From DATMRS01 sp035566015 (GTDB lineage: Bacteria; Pseudomonadota; Alphaproteobacteria; Sphingomonadales; Sphingomonadaceae): a stretch of DNA of 64,000 nt. Made by a program: the position numbers and the translations under genes. The first letter of the stretch is position 1. Each line of letters starts with the position of its first letter. The DNA is taken from assembly GCA_035566015.1 (NCBI GenBank), contig DATMRS010000009.1, forward strand, positions 62,001 through 126,000. Direction: 5' to 3'. Of this stretch, positions 25,452 to 34,325 are shown piece by piece. The notes under the pieces were generated by a model that was not told the DNA's origin, ran no database searches, and saw only the letters and a program-made list of their open reading frames with translations.

Positions 25452-26186
25452 ATGCGTAGTAAACGGAACAAGATCGCCCTGATCCTGCTCGCCGCGTCCG
25501 TTGCTTTTCCCGCCGCCGCGCAGAACAGGCAGGACGAGGGCCGACATGGCCATCAGCAATATCGCGAGCAGCAGCAGCGCCAGCCGCAGCAGCGCCAGCC
25601 GCACTATCAGCGCCAGCCCGGCCTACGCGAGGCGCCGGTCCGCGCCATGCCCCAAAGCCGCCCCGACCGGAGCAACTGGCAGGCGCAGCGTCAGGCCGAG
25701 CCCCAGCGTCGCGACTGGAACGATCATAGCAATCGCGGCCCGGACCGCCGCGACTGGAACAATGGCCGCAACGATCGCGGACAGGACCGCCGCGGCTGGG
25801 ATGGACGCGACAATAACCGCCCTGTTTATGGCAGCCGCCCCGATAACCGGAACTGGGATCGCGGCAGGAATGACGGCCGCCGCTGGGACAATGGCTGGCG
25901 GAACGATCGCCGCTATGATTGGCGAAGCTACCGGTCGGCGCATCGCGATCATTACCGCCTGCCCCGCTATAGCGCTCCGCGCGGCTACCGGTATCGCGTC
26001 TGGTCGCCCGGCTATAGGCTGGAGCCCTTCTTCTACGGCAGCAACTACTGGATCTCCGATCCGTGGGCCTATCGCCTGCCCCCGGCTTATGGCCCTTACC
26101 GCTGGGTGCGCTATTATGACGACGTGCTGCTCGTCGATGTCACCAACGGCATGATCGTCGACGTCATCCGCGACTTCTTCTGGTAA
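25452..26186 (+). CDS. RcnB-family periplasmic protein 1, with Arg/Asp/Trp/Asn repeats
   Basis: A 244-residue protein. A signal peptide at 1-23 (MRSKRNKIALILLAASVAFPAAA) is followed by a long low-complexity region (about 25-165) built from imperfect repeats around RRDWNN, RGQDRRGW, NRNWDRG. The C-terminal RcnB domain (about 165-244) has GYRYRVWSPGYRLEP, YRLPPAYGPYRWVRYYDD and VDVTNGMIVDVI. RcnB in E. coli is a periplasmic protein for Ni/Co homeostasis; in sphingomonads the family is expanded and the role is unknown. The start at 25452 has AAGGAG 12 nt upstream. A second family member follows 188 bp on. Confidence 0.82.
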   Translation: MRSKRNKIALILLAASVAFPAAAQNRQDEGRHGHQQYREQQQRQPQQRQPHYQRQPGLREAPVRAMPQSRPDRSNWQAQRQAEPQRRDWNDHSNRGPDRRDWNNGRNDRGQDRRGWDGRDNNRPVYGSRPDNRNWDRGRNDGRRWDNGWRNDRRYDWRSYRSAHRDHYRLPRYSAPRGYRYRVWSPGYRLEPFFYGSNYWISDPWAYRLPPAYGPYRWVRYYDDVLLVDVTNGMIVDVIRDFFW

Positions 26187-26211
26187 GTCCGCGCGAGGCG
26201 GGCTCCCACTG

Positions 26212-26243
26212 GCCCGGGGCGGAAACGCTCCGGGCTTTCTTTA
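26212..26243 (+). terminator. Rho-independent terminator of RcnB gene 1
   Basis: A 10-bp stem GCCCGGGGCG/CGCTCCGGGC (one G-U) with a GAAA loop is followed by TTTCTTT. Confidence 0.85.
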
Positions 26244-26292
26244 TGTCGGAATGCACAAGGCTTTCATTTTGCTGACGAATATATTTCCGCAC

Positions 26293-26312
26293 GGTTCAGC
26301 ATGGCGGGCGGA
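26293..26312 (+). promoter_or_regulatory. upstream box shared with the OmpA lipoprotein gene
   Basis: GGTTCAGCATGGCGGGCGGA differs from 15327-15346 at only three positions. TTGCTGACG 24 bp upstream (26269-26277) is also found upstream of RcnB gene 1 (25356-25364), where GTTCAGC follows at 25370. It is likely part of a promoter or operator for envelope genes. Confidence 0.35.
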
Positions 26313-26374
26313 TAAACGGGCCCTCAACGACAAGTCGGGCGTTGGAACGCCTGCCGATTTGAGGAGGTGCAACA

Positions 26375-26848
26375 ATGCATAAGATATTCATAACCGCGCT
26401 GGCCGCCGTAGTGGCCGTTCCCACGATCGCATCGGCGCAAACGGGCGAGCTTCGGCGCGATCGTCAGGAACTTCGTGAGCAGCAGCGCGATCTGCGCGAC
26501 GCCCAGCGGCACGGCACCCGCCACGACGTGCGCAACGAACGGCGCGACGTTCGCGAGGCGCGGCGCGAATATCGCGAGGACTGGCGCGACTATCGCAACA
26601 AACATCGGCAGATATATCGTCGCCCCGCTTATGTCGGGCCACGCGGCTATCGCTATCGCGTGCTGACCCCAGGCTATCGTCTGCCGCCGGCTTATTACGG
26701 CTCGCGCTACGTGATCGTCGATCCGCACCATTATCGCCTGCCGCGGGTGAGCGGGCATGAGCGGTGGATCCGCTACGGCAATGACGTCGTGCGCGTCGAC
26801 ACCCGCACCGGTCGGGTGCTGGAGGTGCATCAGCGCTTCTTCTTCTGA
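26375..26848 (+). CDS. RcnB-family periplasmic protein 2
   Basis: A 157-residue protein. Signal peptide at 1-22 (MHKIFITALAAVVAVPTIASAQ). Residues about 25-80 form a highly charged helix (RRDRQELREQQRDLRDAQRH...RNERRDVREARREYRED). A C-terminal RcnB domain follows (GYRYRVLTPGYRLPPAYYG, HYRLPRVSGHERWIRYGND, VDTRTGRVLEV). GAGGAGG at 26360-26366 is a strong ribosome-binding site. It has its own terminator on each side, so it is transcribed separately from RcnB gene 1 despite the tandem position. Confidence 0.82.
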   Translation: MHKIFITALAAVVAVPTIASAQTGELRRDRQELREQQRDLRDAQRHGTRHDVRNERRDVREARREYREDWRDYRNKHRQIYRRPAYVGPRGYRYRVLTPGYRLPPAYYGSRYVIVDPHHYRLPRVSGHERWIRYGNDVVRVDTRTGRVLEVHQRFFF

Positions 26849-26869
26849 TCCGCCTCACCGGATCGTCCG

Positions 26870-26901
26870 ACGGCCCGCGAGGTTTCCGCCTCGCGGGCCG
26901 T
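26870..26901. terminator. bidirectional terminator between RcnB gene 2 and lysK
   Basis: ACGGCCCGCGAGG pairs perfectly with CCTCGCGGGCCGT (13 bp) around a 6-nt loop. It lies between two convergent genes; the T-tract is weak on the plus side. Confidence 0.7.
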
Positions 26902-26908
26902 TTGCGTT

Positions 26909-28489
26909 TCAGGCGCCGATCGCTTCAGCGATCAGCCGCCGCGAGTTGGGGATGCCGTAGAGGCGGATGAAGCTGCCCATGCGCGGCCCCTGGCTCGACC
27001 CCAGCAGCGTTTCGTAGAGCGCCTTGAACCAGTCTCGCAGCGGATCGAACCCGGCCGCCTTGCCTGCCTCATAGACCTCATACTGGATCGTCTCGGCGTC
27101 GGCGTCGGCGGGCAAAGCCGCCAGCCGCACGTCAAGATCGGCGAGCGCCGCCGCCTCCCGTGCGTCGGGCTTGCGCCGCACCAGCGTCGGCGCGACGAAA
27201 TCGCGATGATAGGCCAGCGCGTGGCCGATCAGCCGATCCAGCTCGGGCCATGATTCGGGGGTCGCATCGGGCACATAATTGCCGAGATAGGCCCAGACCC
27301 GCCGCGCATCGGCCTCGCCCAGCACGCCGACAAGGTTGAGCAGCAGACCGAAGCTCACCGGCAACCCCGCGTCGGGCACCGCGCCATTATGGATATGGTG
27401 CACCGGATTGCCGAGTTGCTGGGGCAGTTCCTGCGTCGGCCAGAGCGCGCGTGACTGCCAATAATCGTCCACCGCGCGCGGGATCACGCCCATGTGAAGC
27501 GACTTCGCCTTCTTCGGCTCGCGATAGATATAATAAGCGAGGCTCTCCTCCGGCCCATAGGTCAGCCATTGTTCGATGCTGAGGCCGTTGCCGCGAGACT
27601 TGGAGATCTTCTCGCCCTTCTCATCGAGGAACATCTCGTAATTGAAGCCCTCCGGCGGCCGCGCGCCCAGCACGCGCGCGATCTTGGACGATTGCGTGAC
27701 CGAGTCGATCAGGTCCTTGCCCGCCATCTCATAATCGACGCCCAGCGCCATCCAGCGCATCGCCCAGTCGACCTTCCATTGCAGCTTGGCCTTTCCGCCC
27801 AGGATCGATTGCTCGATCAGGTCGCCGTCATCCTCGAAGCGGACAATGCCCGCCCCGGCATCGACCACCTCGACCGGCACTTGCAGGACGATCCCGCTCT
27901 TTGGGCTGATCGGCAACACGGGCGAATAGGTCGCCCGCCGCTCGGCGCGCAGCGTCGGCAGCATCACGTCCATGATCGCGTCGAACCGCTGGAGGACGAG
28001 CTTCAGCGCCTCGTCGAACCGGCCGCTCGTGTAGCAATCGGTGGCCGAGAGGAATTCATATTCGAAGCCGTAGCGATCGAGGAAATCGCGCAGCATCGCA
28101 TTATTGTGGTGCGCGAAACTCTCATATTTGCCGAACGGATCGGGAATGCGCGTCAGCGGCTCGCCGATATGCTCGGCCAGCATCGCCTGATTGGGCACAT
28201 TGTCGGGCACCTTGCGCAGCCCGTCCATATCGTCGGAAAAGGCGATCAGCCGGGTCGGCACGTCGGACAGCGCCTCATAAGCGCGGCGCACCATCGTCGT
28301 GCGCAGCACCTCGTTGAACGTGCCGATATGCGGCAGGCCCGATGGGCCGTAGCCCGTCTCGAACAGGACATAACCCTTTTCCGGGACGCCGCCATTCTTG
28401 TTGGCCGGATAGCGTTTCAGCAGCTTGCGCGCTTCCTCATAGGGCCAGGCCTTGCTCGCGAGAGCGGCGACGCGCAGTTCGTTTGCCAT
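26909..28489 (-). CDS. lysK: lysyl-tRNA synthetase, class I
   Basis: A 526-residue class I LysRS, unrelated in fold to the class II LysS/LysU of E. coli. The HIGH-type motif is in GPSGLPHIGTFNEVLR and the KMSKS-type motif is EKISKSRGNG. VLPISPKSGIVLQVPVEV and WKVDWAMRWMALGVDYEMAG are class I LysRS text. The start at 28489 (MANELRVAAL) has AGGAA 5 nt upstream; an ATG 24 bp earlier lacks a ribosome-binding site. Class I LysRS is standard in alphaproteobacteria. No lysS is visible here. Confidence 0.95.
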   Translation of the reverse strand: MANELRVAALASKAWPYEEARKLLKRYPANKNGGVPEKGYVLFETGYGPSGLPHIGTFNEVLRTTMVRRAYEALSDVPTRLIAFSDDMDGLRKVPDNVPNQAMLAEHIGEPLTRIPDPFGKYESFAHHNNAMLRDFLDRYGFEYEFLSATDCYTSGRFDEALKLVLQRFDAIMDVMLPTLRAERRATYSPVLPISPKSGIVLQVPVEVVDAGAGIVRFEDDGDLIEQSILGGKAKLQWKVDWAMRWMALGVDYEMAGKDLIDSVTQSSKIARVLGARPPEGFNYEMFLDEKGEKISKSRGNGLSIEQWLTYGPEESLAYYIYREPKKAKSLHMGVIPRAVDDYWQSRALWPTQELPQQLGNPVHHIHNGAVPDAGLPVSFGLLLNLVGVLGEADARRVWAYLGNYVPDATPESWPELDRLIGHALAYHRDFVAPTLVRRKPDAREAAALADLDVRLAALPADADAETIQYEVYEAGKAAGFDPLRDWFKALYETLLGSSQGPRMGSFIRLYGIPNSRRLIAEAIGA

Positions 28490-28612
28490 CTGTTCCTGTA
28501 TTCTGTAGTCCATGAGGAGAAGGTTGCCTTAGTGCATGCTCGCCAAGCGTGGAAAGCGCTTTCCGGGCGCTGCGCCGGGGCACGATGCCGGCGGTCCCAC
28601 GCGAAGGCGCTT

Positions 28613-29173
28613 ATGTCGCACACTGCCCCTCTCCTCCCGGCGCTTCGCGTCAGGCGACTCGATCCTTTGTTCGAGCGGCAGCTCTACGTCGCCCGGCCGG
28701 GGCTTGCGGCGCTTCCCCCGGGCACGCTCGCGGTCCTCGCGGTGGTGGGGGCGCAGGCCTGCTCGATCGCGCTGCTGCTCTGGGCCTTATGGTGGCCGAC
28801 GCCGGGCACGAACGCGCAGCTCATCTTCGCGCTCTCGGGAACGGCGGTACTTGCGGGGATCGTCGGCGGCATCGGCTGGCTGCTCCTCCGCCGCTATCCC
28901 GGCGTTGCACTCGGCCTGCTTCGCGCGCCCTTCATCCGGCTGACCGTCACCGACCAGCGGCTGATCTGGAGCCTTCCCGGCAATGGCGACCCGCTGATCG
29001 AGATCGCGCGCGAGCGGGTGGTGGGCGCGATACTCGGCACGGTGGACCGGCGCGGCCGGGGTAGCGCGGCGTTGATCCTCGTACCCGGCGATCCCTCCGC
29101 CGATGTCGACGGCAATATCCATTTCGATTGCCTGCCCGACGTTCTCCGCTTCGTCGCCGCCTTCGATCGGTGA
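28613..29173 (+). CDS. two-TM protein of unknown function, coupled to helicase gene
   Basis: A 186-residue protein. Two hydrophobic helices (about 37-60, LPPGTLAVLAVVGAQACSIALLLW, and about 68-92) are followed by a soluble C-terminal domain of about 85 residues (FIRLTVTDQRLIWSLPG...PLIEIARERVVGAILGTVD). That part resembles a PH-like membrane-associated module in its alternation of strands, but I cannot name a family. Its TGA overlaps the GTG start of the helicase gene (GTGA), so the two are translated together. Confidence 0.65.
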   Translation: MSHTAPLLPALRVRRLDPLFERQLYVARPGLAALPPGTLAVLAVVGAQACSIALLLWALWWPTPGTNAQLIFALSGTAVLAGIVGGIGWLLLRRYPGVALGLLRAPFIRLTVTDQRLIWSLPGNGDPLIEIARERVVGAILGTVDRRGRGSAALILVPGDPSADVDGNIHFDCLPDVLRFVAAFDR

Positions 29174-31914
29174 ACCCTTTCCCGCCCGAGTCGGCCGGTC
29201 TGCTCTGGCCCGCGCTGCACGCCACCCATGGCGGCATCTGGCTCGCCTCGCCCTCGGGCGAGGTGCGCGCGATCGGGCGGGGGGAGGCGATCGCGCGCGC
29301 CGCCGAAACGCCGACGATCCTGCTCAACGCGCCGGTGGTCGGCAGCCGACTCGGCAATGGCGAATTGTCAGGGCTGGACTTGCTGGAACTGTTCGCCTTC
29401 GTTCATCCCGCGCGCTTCGCGGTGCCGACGCCTGCCGGTATGGCGCGCGCGCTGGGGCTGGAGCCACCCGCCTCGGATGCAGAGGCGGCTCCTTTCCTGC
29501 TCCGCGCCGCCGCCACTTTGCTGTCGCGACTCGACGATCCCGACTGGCCGGAGCGGGAGGGCGCCTGGTCGGCGGCGCAGGCGCTGCTCCGGCTGCGCTG
29601 GCCTTGGGCGGTCGCGCTGACCGACCGGATCGCCCGGCCCGAGCGGGGCGAGCGCTGGCTCTTCTCGCGCCTGCCCGAATGGGAGGAGGCGCCGCCGCGT
29701 CCGCAGCCCCGCTCCGTTATGCTGGAGGAGGAGGAGACGCTCGCCCGTCTCGCGCGCCTCGTCGGCGAAGGCGCCGAAACACGCGAAGGGCAACGCGCTT
29801 ATGCCGCCGCCGCCGCGCGCGCCTTCGATCCGCGCGAGCGCGAAGGCCGCCCGCATCTTTTGCTAGCCGAGGCAGGGACGGGAATCGGCAAGACGCTGGG
29901 CTATCTCGCCCCCGCCGCGCTCTGGGCCGAGCAGGCAGGCGGCGCGGTCTGGCTCAGCACCTATACCAAGGCGCTCCAGCGCCAGCTCGACGGCGAGACG
30001 GCGCGCCTCTTTGCCGATCCCGCCGAGCGGCGCGCGAAGGTCGTCGTGCGCAAGGGGCGCGAAAATTATCTCTGCCTCCTAAATCTGGAAGATGCGCTGC
30101 AAGGCGGTTTTCAGGGTCGCGCGGCGATCCTCGCGCAGCTTGTCGCGCGCTGGGCCGCCTATAGCCGCGACGGCGACATGGTGGGCGGCGACCTGCCCGG
30201 CTGGCTTCCCACCCTGTTCCGCCGCGCGGGCGCGACCGCGCTGACCGACCGGCGCGGCGAGTGCGTCTATGCGGGCTGTCCGCACTACCGCAAATGCTTC
30301 ATCGAACGCTCCGCTCGCGCCGCCGAGGGGGCCGATCTCGTCATCGCCAATCATGCGCTGGTCATGCTGCTCGCCGAACGGCGGCAGGGCGAGGGCGCGC
30401 CGCTTGCCCGACTGGTGTTCGACGAGGGGCATCATCTGTTCGACGCCGCCGATTCCACCTTCTCCGCCGCGCTGACCGGGCAGGAGGCGATAGAGCTTCG
30501 CCGCTGGATCATCGGCCCCGAATCGCGTGCGCGCGGCCGCCGCCGGGGCCTGTCGGCGCGTCTTTCCGATGTCGCTTCCTATGACGAGGAAGGGGCGCTG
30601 GCGATCGAGGACGCCTGCGCCGCCGCCAGGGCGCTGCCAGCCGACAGCTGGCTCGGCCGTCTTGCCGAGGGCCTGCCGCTCGGGCCGATCGAGCGCCTGC
30701 TCGATGCGGTGCGCGCGACCGTTTATGCGCGCGCCTCGGCGCAGGACGCCGGCTACGGGCTGGAAACCGAGGCCGCGATTCCCGACGCGCCGCTGATCGA
30801 AGCCGCCGCGCCGGCAATCGAGGCGCTGGAGGCACTCGTCCGGCCGCTCTCCCGGCTGGCGCGGCGGCTACAGGCGCTGGTCGAGGACGGGCCGGACTGG
30901 CTCGACGGCCCCGCCCGCGCGCGGATCGAGGGGGCATTGGCGGGGATCAGCCGGCGCACGCAATTGCTGGCCGCGTGGATAGCGCTGCTCGGACGGCTCG
31001 GCGGGCCGGCCGATCCCGATTTCGTCGATTGGCTGGCGGTCGATCGGATCGAGGGGCGCGAATATGATATCGGCCTCCATCGCCACTGGCTCGATCCCAC
31101 CCGCCCGCTGGCGGAGGTGGTGCTGAAGCCGGCCCATGGCGCGATCGTCACCTCGGCCACGCTGCGCGGCGGCGGCGCGGCGGGCTGGGACATCGCCGAG
31201 GCGTGCACCGGCGCGCTTCACCTCGAAAGCCCCGCGCGCCATTTCGAGGCGGCCAGCCCTTTCGATTATGCCGAACGCTCCGAAGTGCTGATCGTCACCG
31301 ATATCAAGCGCGGCGACCTGCCCGCGCTGGGGCAGGCCTATGCCCGGCTGATCGAGGCGGCGGGCGGCGGCACGCTGGGCCTGTTCACCGCGATCCAGCG
31401 GCTGCGCGCCGTCCATGCGCGCATCGCCGATCGGCTGGCGCATCAGGGCCTGCCGCTTTACGCCCAGCATGTCGATCCGATCGATACGGGTACGCTGGTC
31501 GATATCTTCCGCGACGATCCGCGCGCCAGCCTGCTCGGCACCGACGCACTGCGCGACGGGGTGGACGTGCCCGGCCGATCGCTGCGGCTGGTGGTGATGG
31601 AGGGGGTGCCCTGGCCGCGCCCCACCGTGCTCCACGCCGCGCGCCGCGCCGCCAATGGCGGCACCGCTTATGACGACCGGGTGGTGCGCGCGCGCTTGGC
31701 GCAGGGGTTCGGCCGGCTGCTGCGCCGCGTCGACGACAAGGGGCTGTTCGTACTGCTGTCGGCGGCGACGCCGTCGCGCTTGCTGGATGCGTTTCCGCCG
31801 GGCGTTCCGATTACGCGGCTGCCGCTCGACGATGCTATCGCGCGCGTCGCATCGCGCCTATCTTTTGAAACACGCTTGCGGCATCAGGCGCCGGAGGATC
31901 GGATTTCGGGATAA
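29170..31914 (+). CDS. XPD/DinG-type ATP-dependent DNA helicase
   Basis: A 914-residue superfamily 2 helicase. Motif I is AEAGTGIGKTLGY and motif II is VFDEGHHLFD (DEGH). Between them the Fe-S cluster cysteines appear: NYLCLL, then CVYAGCPHYRKC. Late motifs include ATLRGGG, LLGTDALRDGVDVPGRSLR and ARLAQGFGRLLRR. The first 200 residues before motif I are unlike E. coli DinG and I cannot assign them. The start is GTG at 29170. Such helicases unwind 5'-3' and deal with R-loops or damaged forks. Followed 2 bp later by sixA. Confidence 0.88.
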   Translation: MNPFPPESAGLLWPALHATHGGIWLASPSGEVRAIGRGEAIARAAETPTILLNAPVVGSRLGNGELSGLDLLELFAFVHPARFAVPTPAGMARALGLEPPASDAEAAPFLLRAAATLLSRLDDPDWPEREGAWSAAQALLRLRWPWAVALTDRIARPERGERWLFSRLPEWEEAPPRPQPRSVMLEEEETLARLARLVGEGAETREGQRAYAAAAARAFDPREREGRPHLLLAEAGTGIGKTLGYLAPAALWAEQAGGAVWLSTYTKALQRQLDGETARLFADPAERRAKVVVRKGRENYLCLLNLEDALQGGFQGRAAILAQLVARWAAYSRDGDMVGGDLPGWLPTLFRRAGATALTDRRGECVYAGCPHYRKCFIERSARAAEGADLVIANHALVMLLAERRQGEGAPLARLVFDEGHHLFDAADSTFSAALTGQEAIELRRWIIGPESRARGRRRGLSARLSDVASYDEEGALAIEDACAAARALPADSWLGRLAEGLPLGPIERLLDAVRATVYARASAQDAGYGLETEAAIPDAPLIEAAAPAIEALEALVRPLSRLARRLQALVEDGPDWLDGPARARIEGALAGISRRTQLLAAWIALLGRLGGPADPDFVDWLAVDRIEGREYDIGLHRHWLDPTRPLAEVVLKPAHGAIVTSATLRGGGAAGWDIAEACTGALHLESPARHFEAASPFDYAERSEVLIVTDIKRGDLPALGQAYARLIEAAGGGTLGLFTAIQRLRAVHARIADRLAHQGLPLYAQHVDPIDTGTLVDIFRDDPRASLLGTDALRDGVDVPGRSLRLVVMEGVPWPRPTVLHAARRAANGGTAYDDRVVRARLAQGFGRLLRRVDDKGLFVLLSAATPSRLLDAFPPGVPITRLPLDDAIARVASRLSFETRLRHQAPEDRISG

Positions 31915-31916
31915 AG

Positions 31917-32462
31917 ATGAAACGGCTGAGCCTGCTCCGTCATGCCAAATCGGGTTGGGACGCGCCCGCCACGCGGGACTTCGATCGCGGCCTGAACGCG
32001 CGGGGCCGGCGCGGCGCGCGGACGATGGGGCGTTATTTGCGCGACGAAGGGCTGGCCTTCGACCGCGTCGTCGCCTCTCCCGCGGTCCGCGTCACCGAGA
32101 CGCTCGACGCGCTGGAGGAAGGCTATGGCGACGCGCTCGTCCCGCATTTCGAGCCGCGCCTCTATCTCGCCTCGGCGGCCACGCTCATCGACCAGATCCA
32201 CGAGACGCCCGACGAAGTCGAAAGCCTCCTGCTCTCGGGTCACAATCCGGGCATGGAGGAGGTGATCCTGCTGCTTGCGCCCGACGGGGACGAAAGCGGC
32301 CTGCGCGATTCGGTGGAGGAGAAATTCCCGACCGCCGCCTTCGTCGAACTGCAATTCGACGTCGAGCATTGGGCCGACGTAACGCCGGGAAGCGGCCGCC
32401 TCTCCCGCTTCATGCGGCCCCGCGACCTCGATGCGGCGCTGGGGCCGGAAGCACGGGATTAG
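31917..32462 (+). CDS. sixA: SixA-like phosphohistidine phosphatase
   Basis: A 181-residue histidine phosphatase superfamily member. The catalytic RHAKSGW lies at 8-14 (H9), with the second Arg in VVASPAVRVTET and the second His in SGHNPGM. SixA removes phosphate from His residues of phosphotransfer proteins, notably NPr in the nitrogen PTS. It starts 2 bp after the helicase stop, so it belongs to the same transcript. Confidence 0.88.
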   Translation: MKRLSLLRHAKSGWDAPATRDFDRGLNARGRRGARTMGRYLRDEGLAFDRVVASPAVRVTETLDALEEGYGDALVPHFEPRLYLASAATLIDQIHETPDEVESLLLSGHNPGMEEVILLLAPDGDESGLRDSVEEKFPTAAFVELQFDVEHWADVTPGSGRLSRFMRPRDLDAALGPEARD

Positions 32463-32481
32463 GGCCGCCCGCCTCCTCTTT

Positions 32482-32510
32482 CCGTCATTCCGGCTTTCGC
32501 CGCGTGACGG
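32482..32510. repeat. family I REP-like unit, single and degenerate
   Basis: CCGTCATTCCGGCTTTCGCC then GCGTGACGG. This looks like the outer ends of a pair fused after loss of the middle. It lies between convergent sixA and merR-type genes. Confidence 0.65.
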
Positions 32511-32579
32511 GAGGGAGCACTTCATGTCCTGATCGTTTCCGGCGGCGTTTCGTTACGCGAACGCAGCGCCCCCCGATCG

Positions 32580-32939
32580 TCAGCCTGCCTGCCGGTCTTC
32601 GTCCAGTGCCCGGACGAGTGTATCGCGGATCGTGCGAATCCGGGGGAGCAACGCGGCGTCCGGCGTGGGCCGGGGCGGAGACGCCTCGACAGGCGCGCCG
32701 TTTTTCGCGGCCAGCACCTGCTGCACCCCCTTTATCGTATAGCCTTCGTGGTGGAGGAGCTGATGGATGCGGCGTACCAGCGCGACGTCCGACGGGCGAT
32801 AATAACGCCGGTTTCCGGCGCGCTGGAGCGGGCGCAACTGCGGAAAGCGCGTTTCCCAATAGCGCAGGATATGCTGGGCGATGCCCAATTCCTGCGACAA
32901 CTCACCGATAGTCCGGAATGCCTCGTCGGCCTTGTCCAA
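32580..32939 (-). CDS. MerR-family regulator (short, IHF-linked type)
   Basis: A 119-residue protein with an N-terminal MerR winged helix: RTIGELSQELGIAQHILRYWETRFPQLRP then NRRYYRPSDVALVRRIHQLLHHEGYTIKGVQQVL. The C-terminus (about 80-119) is short and has no metal-binding cysteines. It follows ihfA by 22 bp, an order conserved in alphaproteobacteria. The effector is unknown. Confidence 0.88.
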   Translation of the reverse strand: MDKADEAFRTIGELSQELGIAQHILRYWETRFPQLRPLQRAGNRRYYRPSDVALVRRIHQLLHHEGYTIKGVQQVLAAKNGAPVEASPPRPTPDAALLPRIRTIRDTLVRALDEDRQAG

Positions 32940-32961
32940 TATCGCTCCGCCTTTCCACTCG

Positions 32962-33261
32962 TCAGCCGGCGGCGACGATGCGATCGCGCATCATCTGGCT
33001 GGCACGGAAGGTCAGCACGCGTCGCGGCGCGATCGGCACTTCCACGCCGGTCTTGGGGTTGCGCCCCATCCGCTCGCCCTTGTCACGCAGGACGAAGCTG
33101 CCGAAGCCCGATATCTTGACGTTTTCGCCACGCGCCAGCGCATCGGCCATATGGCCTAATATTTGTTCGACGAGGGCGGCGGATTCCGCGCGCGACAGGC
33201 CGATCTCGCGATAGACGATCTCGGCCAGCTCGGCTCTCGTCAACGTTCCGGTTTCCGCCAT
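32962..33261 (-). CDS. ihfA: integration host factor subunit alpha
   Basis: A 99-residue DNA-bending protein of the HU/IHF family. LTRAELAEIVYREIGLSRAESA and the beta-arm region GERMGRNPKTGVEVPIAPRRVLTFRAS (with the Pro that intercalates DNA) identify IHF-alpha. It forms a heterodimer with IHF-beta (not in window). It sits between fabH and the merR gene in the conserved rpmF-plsX-fabH-ihfA-merR cluster. Confidence 0.95.
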   Translation of the reverse strand: MAETGTLTRAELAEIVYREIGLSRAESAALVEQILGHMADALARGENVKISGFGSFVLRDKGERMGRNPKTGVEVPIAPRRVLTFRASQMMRDRIVAAG

Positions 33262-33347
33262 GAAGCTCCACCTCCGGTCCGGCTCCCAGCTTTTCAGTGT
33301 ACTGCCTTAACTGCTCCGCGCAAAGGGCTGAATCGGCGGGAATGCTC

Positions 33348-34325
33348 TCAATATCGGACAGTCGCCGCGCCCCAGGTGAAGCCGCCGCCCATCGCTTCGA
33401 AGACGATGATGTCGCCACGCCTGATTCGCCCGTCGCGCACGGCGGCGTCGAACGCCAGCGGCACGGAGGCGGCGGAGGTGTTGGCATGCTGGTCCACCGT
33501 CACCACCACCTTCTCCGGCGCGAGCCCCAGTTTGCGCGCCGTCGCGTCAAGGATGCGGCGGTTCGCCTGATGCGGCACCACCCAGTCGACATCGGCGACG
33601 CCAAGCCCCGCGCGCTCCAGCGCCTCGCCCAGCACCTGCGCCAGCTTCACCACCGCATGCTTGAACACCTCGGGCCCGCGCATCCTGACCTTGCCGACCG
33701 TGCCCGTCGTCGACGGGCCGCCATCGACATAGAGCAACTGGTTATGCCGCCCGTCGGCATGGAGCGCGACGGAGAGAACGCCACGATCGCCGCCCTCCTC
33801 GGCCTTCAGCACCACCGCCCCGGCGCCGTCGCCGAACAGGACGCAGGTACTCCGGTCTTCCCAGTCGAGGATGCGGCTGAAGGTTTCGGCGCCGATCACC
33901 AGTGCGGTGTCGGCGGTGCCGCCGCGGATCATGCTCTCGGCGACCGAAAGCGCGTAGAGAAAGCCCGAGCAGACGGCGCCCACGTCGAACGCGACGCAAT
34001 CGTCGATACCCAGCGCCGCCTGGACGAGCGTCGCGGTGGCGGGAAAGGTCTGGTTGGGGGTCGCGGTGGCGAGGACGATCAGCCCCACCTCGCGCGCATC
34101 GATCCCGGCGGCGGCGAGCGCCTGGCGCGCCGCATCGGTGGCGAGCGAGGCGGTCGTCTCGCCCTCGCCGGCGATATGGCGATAACGGATGCCCGTCCGC
34201 TCGACGATCCACGCGTCCGACGTGTCGACCGTCTCGGCCAGCTCGTCGTTCGACACGCGGCGGACGGGCAGCGCCGATCCCGTCCCGGCGATCACCGCGC
34301 GGCGACCGGTGAAGGCTGCGTTCAT
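33348..34325 (-). CDS. fabH: beta-ketoacyl-ACP synthase III
   Basis: A 325-residue condensing enzyme that starts fatty acid synthesis from acetyl-CoA and malonyl-ACP. The catalytic triad is visible: C119 (DVGAVCSGF), H252 (VPHQANRRI) and N282 (QHANTSAAS). The C-terminal GDIIVFEAMGGGFTWGAA is typical. Its ATG overlaps the plsX stop by 4 bp (ATGA), so it is translationally coupled to plsX. Confidence 0.96.
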   Translation of the reverse strand: MNAAFTGRRAVIAGTGSALPVRRVSNDELAETVDTSDAWIVERTGIRYRHIAGEGETTASLATDAARQALAAAGIDAREVGLIVLATATPNQTFPATATLVQAALGIDDCVAFDVGAVCSGFLYALSVAESMIRGGTADTALVIGAETFSRILDWEDRSTCVLFGDGAGAVVLKAEEGGDRGVLSVALHADGRHNQLLYVDGGPSTTGTVGKVRMRGPEVFKHAVVKLAQVLGEALERAGLGVADVDWVVPHQANRRILDATARKLGLAPEKVVVTVDQHANTSAASVPLAFDAAVRDGRIRRGDIIVFEAMGGGFTWGAATVRY

